Assembly: GCA_002424865.1 (NCBI GenBank)
Contig: DILC01000043.1
Coordinates: forward strand, 1-17,606
Source of the DNA: Rhodocyclaceae bacterium UBA5602
Lineage (GTDB): Bacteria > Pseudomonadota > Gammaproteobacteria > Burkholderiales > Rhodocyclaceae
Length of the DNA: 17,606 bases
Direction: 5' to 3'
Below are positions 14,628-17,606 of the stretch, one piece after another; positions within the stretch are counted from its first letter, which is position 1; each line of letters opens with the position of its first letter. Made by a program: the position numbers and the translations under genes. Under the pieces are notes generated by a model. That model was not told the origin of the DNA, made no database searches, and saw nothing but the letters and a program-made list of their open reading frames with translations.

Positions 14628-15941
14628 TTACAGCAGCACTTTGCGCATATCGGCGAGCAAAGCGGAAAGATAGCTGGTAAACCGCGCCGCGGCAGCGCCA
14701 TCAATCACGCGGTGGTCGTAAGACAGCGAGAGCGGCAGCATCTGGCGCGGTACAAAGGCTTTGCCGTCCCACACCGGTTTGGTCTGGGTTTTGGACACGC
14801 CAAGGATGGCCACTTCGGGCGCATTGATGATCGGCGTGAAGGCCGTGCCGCCAATGCCGCCCAGGCTGGAAATGGAAAAGCAGCCGCCTTGCATATCGGC
14901 CGGGCCCAGTTTGCCATCGCGCGCTTTTTTCGCCAGTTCGCCCATTTCACGCGCAATCTCAGCAATGCCTTTTTTATCCGCATCGCGCAGCACAGGCACC
15001 ATCAGGCCGTTGGGCGTGTCGGCCGCGAAGCCGATGTGAAAATACTGCTTTAACACTAAGTTGTCGCCATCGAGCGAGGCATTGAAGTCGGGGAATTTTT
15101 TCAGCGCCTGCACCACCGCCTTGATCAAAAACGCCAGCATGGTGAGCTTGACGCCGCTTTTTTCCAGCTCTTTGTTGCTCGCCACGCGAAAGGTTTCCAG
15201 GTCGGTGATGTCAGCTTCATCGAACTGGGTGACATGCGGGATCATCGCCCAGTTGCGCGCCAGGTTAGCGCCGGAGATTTTTTTGATGCGCGAGAGCGGG
15301 CGCAACTCGATGGCGCCGAACTTGGCAAAATCAACCGTTGGCCAGGGCAACAGGTTGAGGCCATTGAGGCCGCCAGCGCTAGATGCTGAGGCAGCAGAGC
15401 CCGTCATCACGCCTTTGACAAAGGCTTCCACGTCGGCTTGTGTGATGCGTCCTTTGGGGCCGCTGCCGGGCACCTTGGCGACATCCACGCCCAAGGTGCG
15501 CGCAAAGGCGCGAACCGACGGGCTGGCGTGGGCGTGGCCGCCGGGGGGGGCAGTAGTGGCAGGTACGACAGGTGCGACAGGTGTCGGCGGTGGTGAGGAC
15601 ACCGGCGCAGCCGTTGGTGCCGCTGATGCCACCGCCGGTTTTTGTTCCGTTGCAGGCGCAGGTGCTGGCGTGGGTGCCACAGTTGCCGCCGTCCCGCCAG
15701 CGCCGACTTTTACGCGCGCAATGAGCTTGCCTTCGCCAACCTTGTCGCCCAGCTTGACCAGCAACTCGGTAATGACACCGGCGACAGGAGAGGGCACGTC
15801 CATCGTGGCCTTGTCCGACTCCACGGTGATGAGCGAATCCTCGACCTTGACTTCATCGCCAATCTTTACCAGCACATCAATAACCGGCACATCGGTGAAG
15901 TCACCAATGGCGGGCACAAACACATCAACAATGTCAGACAT
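14628..15941 (-). CDS. aceF: dihydrolipoamide acetyltransferase (E2 of pyruvate dehydrogenase)
   Basis: E2 forms the core of the pyruvate dehydrogenase complex and moves the acetyl group from lipoamide to CoA. The 437 residues comprise one lipoyl domain (1 to about 78, K44 in ESDKATMDVP), a long Ala/Pro-rich linker (about 80-138), a peripheral subunit-binding domain (about 139-176; SPSVRAFARTLGVD, GPKGRITQADVEAF), and the catalytic domain ending in SYDHRVIDG with H410 and D414. E. coli E2 has three lipoyl domains; here one in E2 plus one in E3 makes two. The linker is encoded partly by a run of eight C. The start lies 3 bases after the aceE stop, with AAAGG inside the aceE end serving as ribosome site. 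Confidence 0.97.
   Translation of the reverse strand: MSDIVDVFVPAIGDFTDVPVIDVLVKIGDEVKVEDSLITVESDKATMDVPSPVAGVITELLVKLGDKVGEGKLIARVKVGAGGTAATVAPTPAPAPATEQKPAVASAAPTAAPVSSPPPTPVAPVVPATTAPPGGHAHASPSVRAFARTLGVDVAKVPGSGPKGRITQADVEAFVKGVMTGSAASASSAGGLNGLNLLPWPTVDFAKFGAIELRPLSRIKKISGANLARNWAMIPHVTQFDEADITDLETFRVASNKELEKSGVKLTMLAFLIKAVVQALKKFPDFNASLDGDNLVLKQYFHIGFAADTPNGLMVPVLRDADKKGIAEIAREMGELAKKARDGKLGPADMQGGCFSISSLGGIGGTAFTPIINAPEVAILGVSKTQTKPVWDGKAFVPRQMLPLSLSYDHRVIDGAAAARFTSYLSALLADMRKVLL
15543..15550 (-). repeat. eight-base C run in the aceF linker
   Basis: The coding strand reads GCC CCC CCC GG here, giving Ala-Pro-Pro-Gly in the flexible linker (about residues 131-134). The run is in frame as given. 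It is the longest single-base run noticed in a coding region of the window and a possible slippage point. Confidence 0.8.
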
Positions 15942-15944
15942 GAC

Positions 15945-17606
15945 TTAAACCTTTACCGGGTTGGGTTTATTAACATCCAGCTTGTATTTGGCAATCGCGG
16001 CCGCGACCTGGCTGCGCTCGATCTGGCCATCGTCCGCCAGGGCGGTGAGCGCGGCGAGCGTGATCCAGTAACGATTGACTTCAAAGAAGTGGCGCAACTG
16101 CTCGCGCGTATCCGAACGGCCAAAGCCGTCCGTGCCGAGCACCGTGTAGCGACGCGGCACGAAAGAGCGAATCTGCTCGGCAAACAAACGCACATAATCG
16201 GTTGCCGCAATCACCGGGCCGCGTGTGTCGGCGAGGCAGGCGGTGACATGCGCAACACGCTGCTTGTCCATCGGGTGCAAGAGGTTCCAGCGGGCGCAGT
16301 CCTGCCCGTCGCGCGCTAATTCGTTGAAGCTGGGGCAAGACCATAAATCACATTCCACGCCCCAGTCGTTGCGCAGCAATTCAGCGGCCTTCATGGCTTC
16401 GCGGAAGATCGTGCCCGAACCCAGGAGCTGCACGCGCGGGCCGTTGGACGCCGCGCCTTTGCCAAAGGCATACATGCCTTTCAAGATGCCCTCGGCGCTG
16501 CCGTCCGGCATGGCGGGGTGCTCGTAATTCTCGTTCATCACCGTGAGGTAATAAAACACGTCTTCCTGCTCGGCCACCATGCGGCGCAAGCCGTCCTGCA
16601 CGATGACCGCCACTTCATAGGCAAAGGTCGGATCGTATGACATGCAGTTAGGCACGGCGCCCGCCAGGATGTGCGAGTGGCCGTCTTCATGCTGCAAGCC
16701 TTCGCCATTCAATGTCGTGCGTCCGGCCGTGCCGCCGATGAGAAAGCCGCGCGCGCGCTGGTCAGCCGCTGCCCACACCAGGTCCATGGTGCGTTGCATG
16801 CCGAACATGGAATAAAACACATACACCGGAATCATCTGCACGCCATGAACCGAGTAAGACGTGGCCGCCGCGATCCAGTCGGCCATGGCGCCGGCCTCGT
16901 TGATGCCATCCTGCAGAATCTGGCCGTCTTTGCTTTCCTTGTAGAACATCAGCTGGTCGGCATCCTGCGGCACATATTTCTGCCCGTCCTGGTTCCATAT
17001 GCCGATCTGGCGGAACAGGCCTTCCATGCCAAAGGTGCGCGACTCATCGACCACGATGGGCACCACGCGTTTGCCAATGGCTTTATCCTTGAGCATCACG
17101 TTCAGCGCGCGCACAAAGGCCATGGTGGAGGAAAATTCACGCCCCTCGCCACCGGCTTTGAGCAGCGCATCAAAAGCGTTGAGCGCAGGCACGGGCAGCG
17201 GATCGACGCGGCGGCGGCGTTTCATGAAAAAGCCGCCCAGGTCTTCGCGCCGCGCGCGCATGTAGGCGAGCTCCGGCGAGTCTTCGGCAAATTTCAGGTA
17301 AGGCAGCTTTTCAATGTCGTCGTCCTTGACCGGCAGCTTGAAGCGGTCACGGAAGGCCTTCAAGGAGTCGTTGTCCATCTTCTTTTGCTGGTGGGTGATG
17401 TTCTGCGCTTCACCCGATGGGCCCATGCCATAGCCTTTGATGGTTTTAGCCAAAATGACAGTGGGTTGGCCGGTATGCGCCATGGCGGCGGCATAAGCGG
17501 CGTAGATTTTTTGCGGGTCATGGCCACCACGGTTCAGGCGCCAGATGTCTTCATCCGACCAGTGCTCGACCATCTTGGCAAGTTCGGGATATTTGCCGAA
17601 AAAGTG
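15945..17606 (-). CDS. aceE: pyruvate dehydrogenase E1 component, homodimeric type (3' part)
   Basis: E1 decarboxylates pyruvate with thiamine diphosphate and loads acetyl onto E2. The frame is open to the window end, so the gene is cut: 553 residues are seen, matching the C-terminal part of the roughly 890-residue homodimeric AceE. The first visible residues are HFFGKYPELAKMVEHWSDED, and the methionine at 17573 is internal. Landmarks in order: TIKGYGMGPSGE, FVRALNVMLKDK, DESRTFGMEGLFRQIG, GGTAGRTTLNGEGLQHEDGH, LARDGQDCARWN and VLGTDGFGRSDTRE. The thiamine-binding motif lies in the missing part. It is the first visible gene of the aceE-aceF-lpdA-rpiA run; any pdhR-type regulator or promoter would be beyond the right edge. 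Confidence 0.97.
   Translation of the reverse strand, partial: HFFGKYPELAKMVEHWSDEDIWRLNRGGHDPQKIYAAYAAAMAHTGQPTVILAKTIKGYGMGPSGEAQNITHQQKKMDNDSLKAFRDRFKLPVKDDDIEKLPYLKFAEDSPELAYMRARREDLGGFFMKRRRRVDPLPVPALNAFDALLKAGGEGREFSSTMAFVRALNVMLKDKAIGKRVVPIVVDESRTFGMEGLFRQIGIWNQDGQKYVPQDADQLMFYKESKDGQILQDGINEAGAMADWIAAATSYSVHGVQMIPVYVFYSMFGMQRTMDLVWAAADQRARGFLIGGTAGRTTLNGEGLQHEDGHSHILAGAVPNCMSYDPTFAYEVAVIVQDGLRRMVAEQEDVFYYLTVMNENYEHPAMPDGSAEGILKGMYAFGKGAASNGPRVQLLGSGTIFREAMKAAELLRNDWGVECDLWSCPSFNELARDGQDCARWNLLHPMDKQRVAHVTACLADTRGPVIAATDYVRLFAEQIRSFVPRRYTVLGTDGFGRSDTREQLRHFFEVNRYWITLAALTALADDGQIERSQVAAAIAKYKLDVNKPNPVKV

Noticed and set aside
15061..15948. 295-codon + strand frame over aceF
   Set aside because: Gly/Ala/Ser-rich shadow of the Ala/Pro linker in aceF.

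Overview
The window looks like a piece of a betaproteobacterial chromosome. The evidence is the aceE-aceF-lpdA order with a lipoyl domain fused to the Lpd, ArgA with a kinase-like plus GNAT architecture, argA followed by yggX, and GC-rich coding sequence. A relative of the Nitrosomonadales, Burkholderiales or Rhodocyclales is plausible; the order cannot be fixed by reading alone. No rRNA, tRNA or CRISPR array was seen.

Bases 1-2200 are accessory DNA. Bases 1-427 hold no intact gene, only possible scraps of a transposase start and, on the other strand, a P-loop-like stretch. A HigB/HigA-type toxin-antitoxin pair follows, then a soluble eukaryotic-like Ser/Thr protein kinase. Each of these two units ends in a sequence resembling an integron attC site. 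The two sites share the anchor GCGCGATAARGCCGYG at 1101-1116 and 2052-2067. The inferred kinase cassette (1137-2087), if closed into a circle, would restore a site whose 7-base ends pair perfectly (CCCCAAC with GTTGGGG). No integron integrase is present, so this looks like the edge of an integron cassette array or an integrase-less attC cluster.

From 2198 the chromosome becomes conventional. A DinB-like gene (+) converges with a WbuC-type cupin gene that lies just downstream of dnaE (-). A 190-bp divergent region with a GTAG-headed REP-like palindrome separates dnaE from a + strand run: rsmE (16S rRNA m3U1498 methyltransferase), a two-domain class II PPK2, argA and yggX. The PPK2 and argA genes overlap by ATGA. 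A hairpin terminator ends this run and faces phoU.

The right half is on the minus strand. The pyruvate dehydrogenase genes run aceE (cut by the window end), aceF, lpdA, then rpiA 19 bp later, and phoU after a 156-bp gap. Together they cover entry of pyruvate into the TCA cycle, pentose phosphate interconversion, phosphate and polyphosphate handling, the first step of arginine synthesis and iron trafficking. The unusual part is the cassette-like left end; the rest is core metabolism with a few local curiosities.
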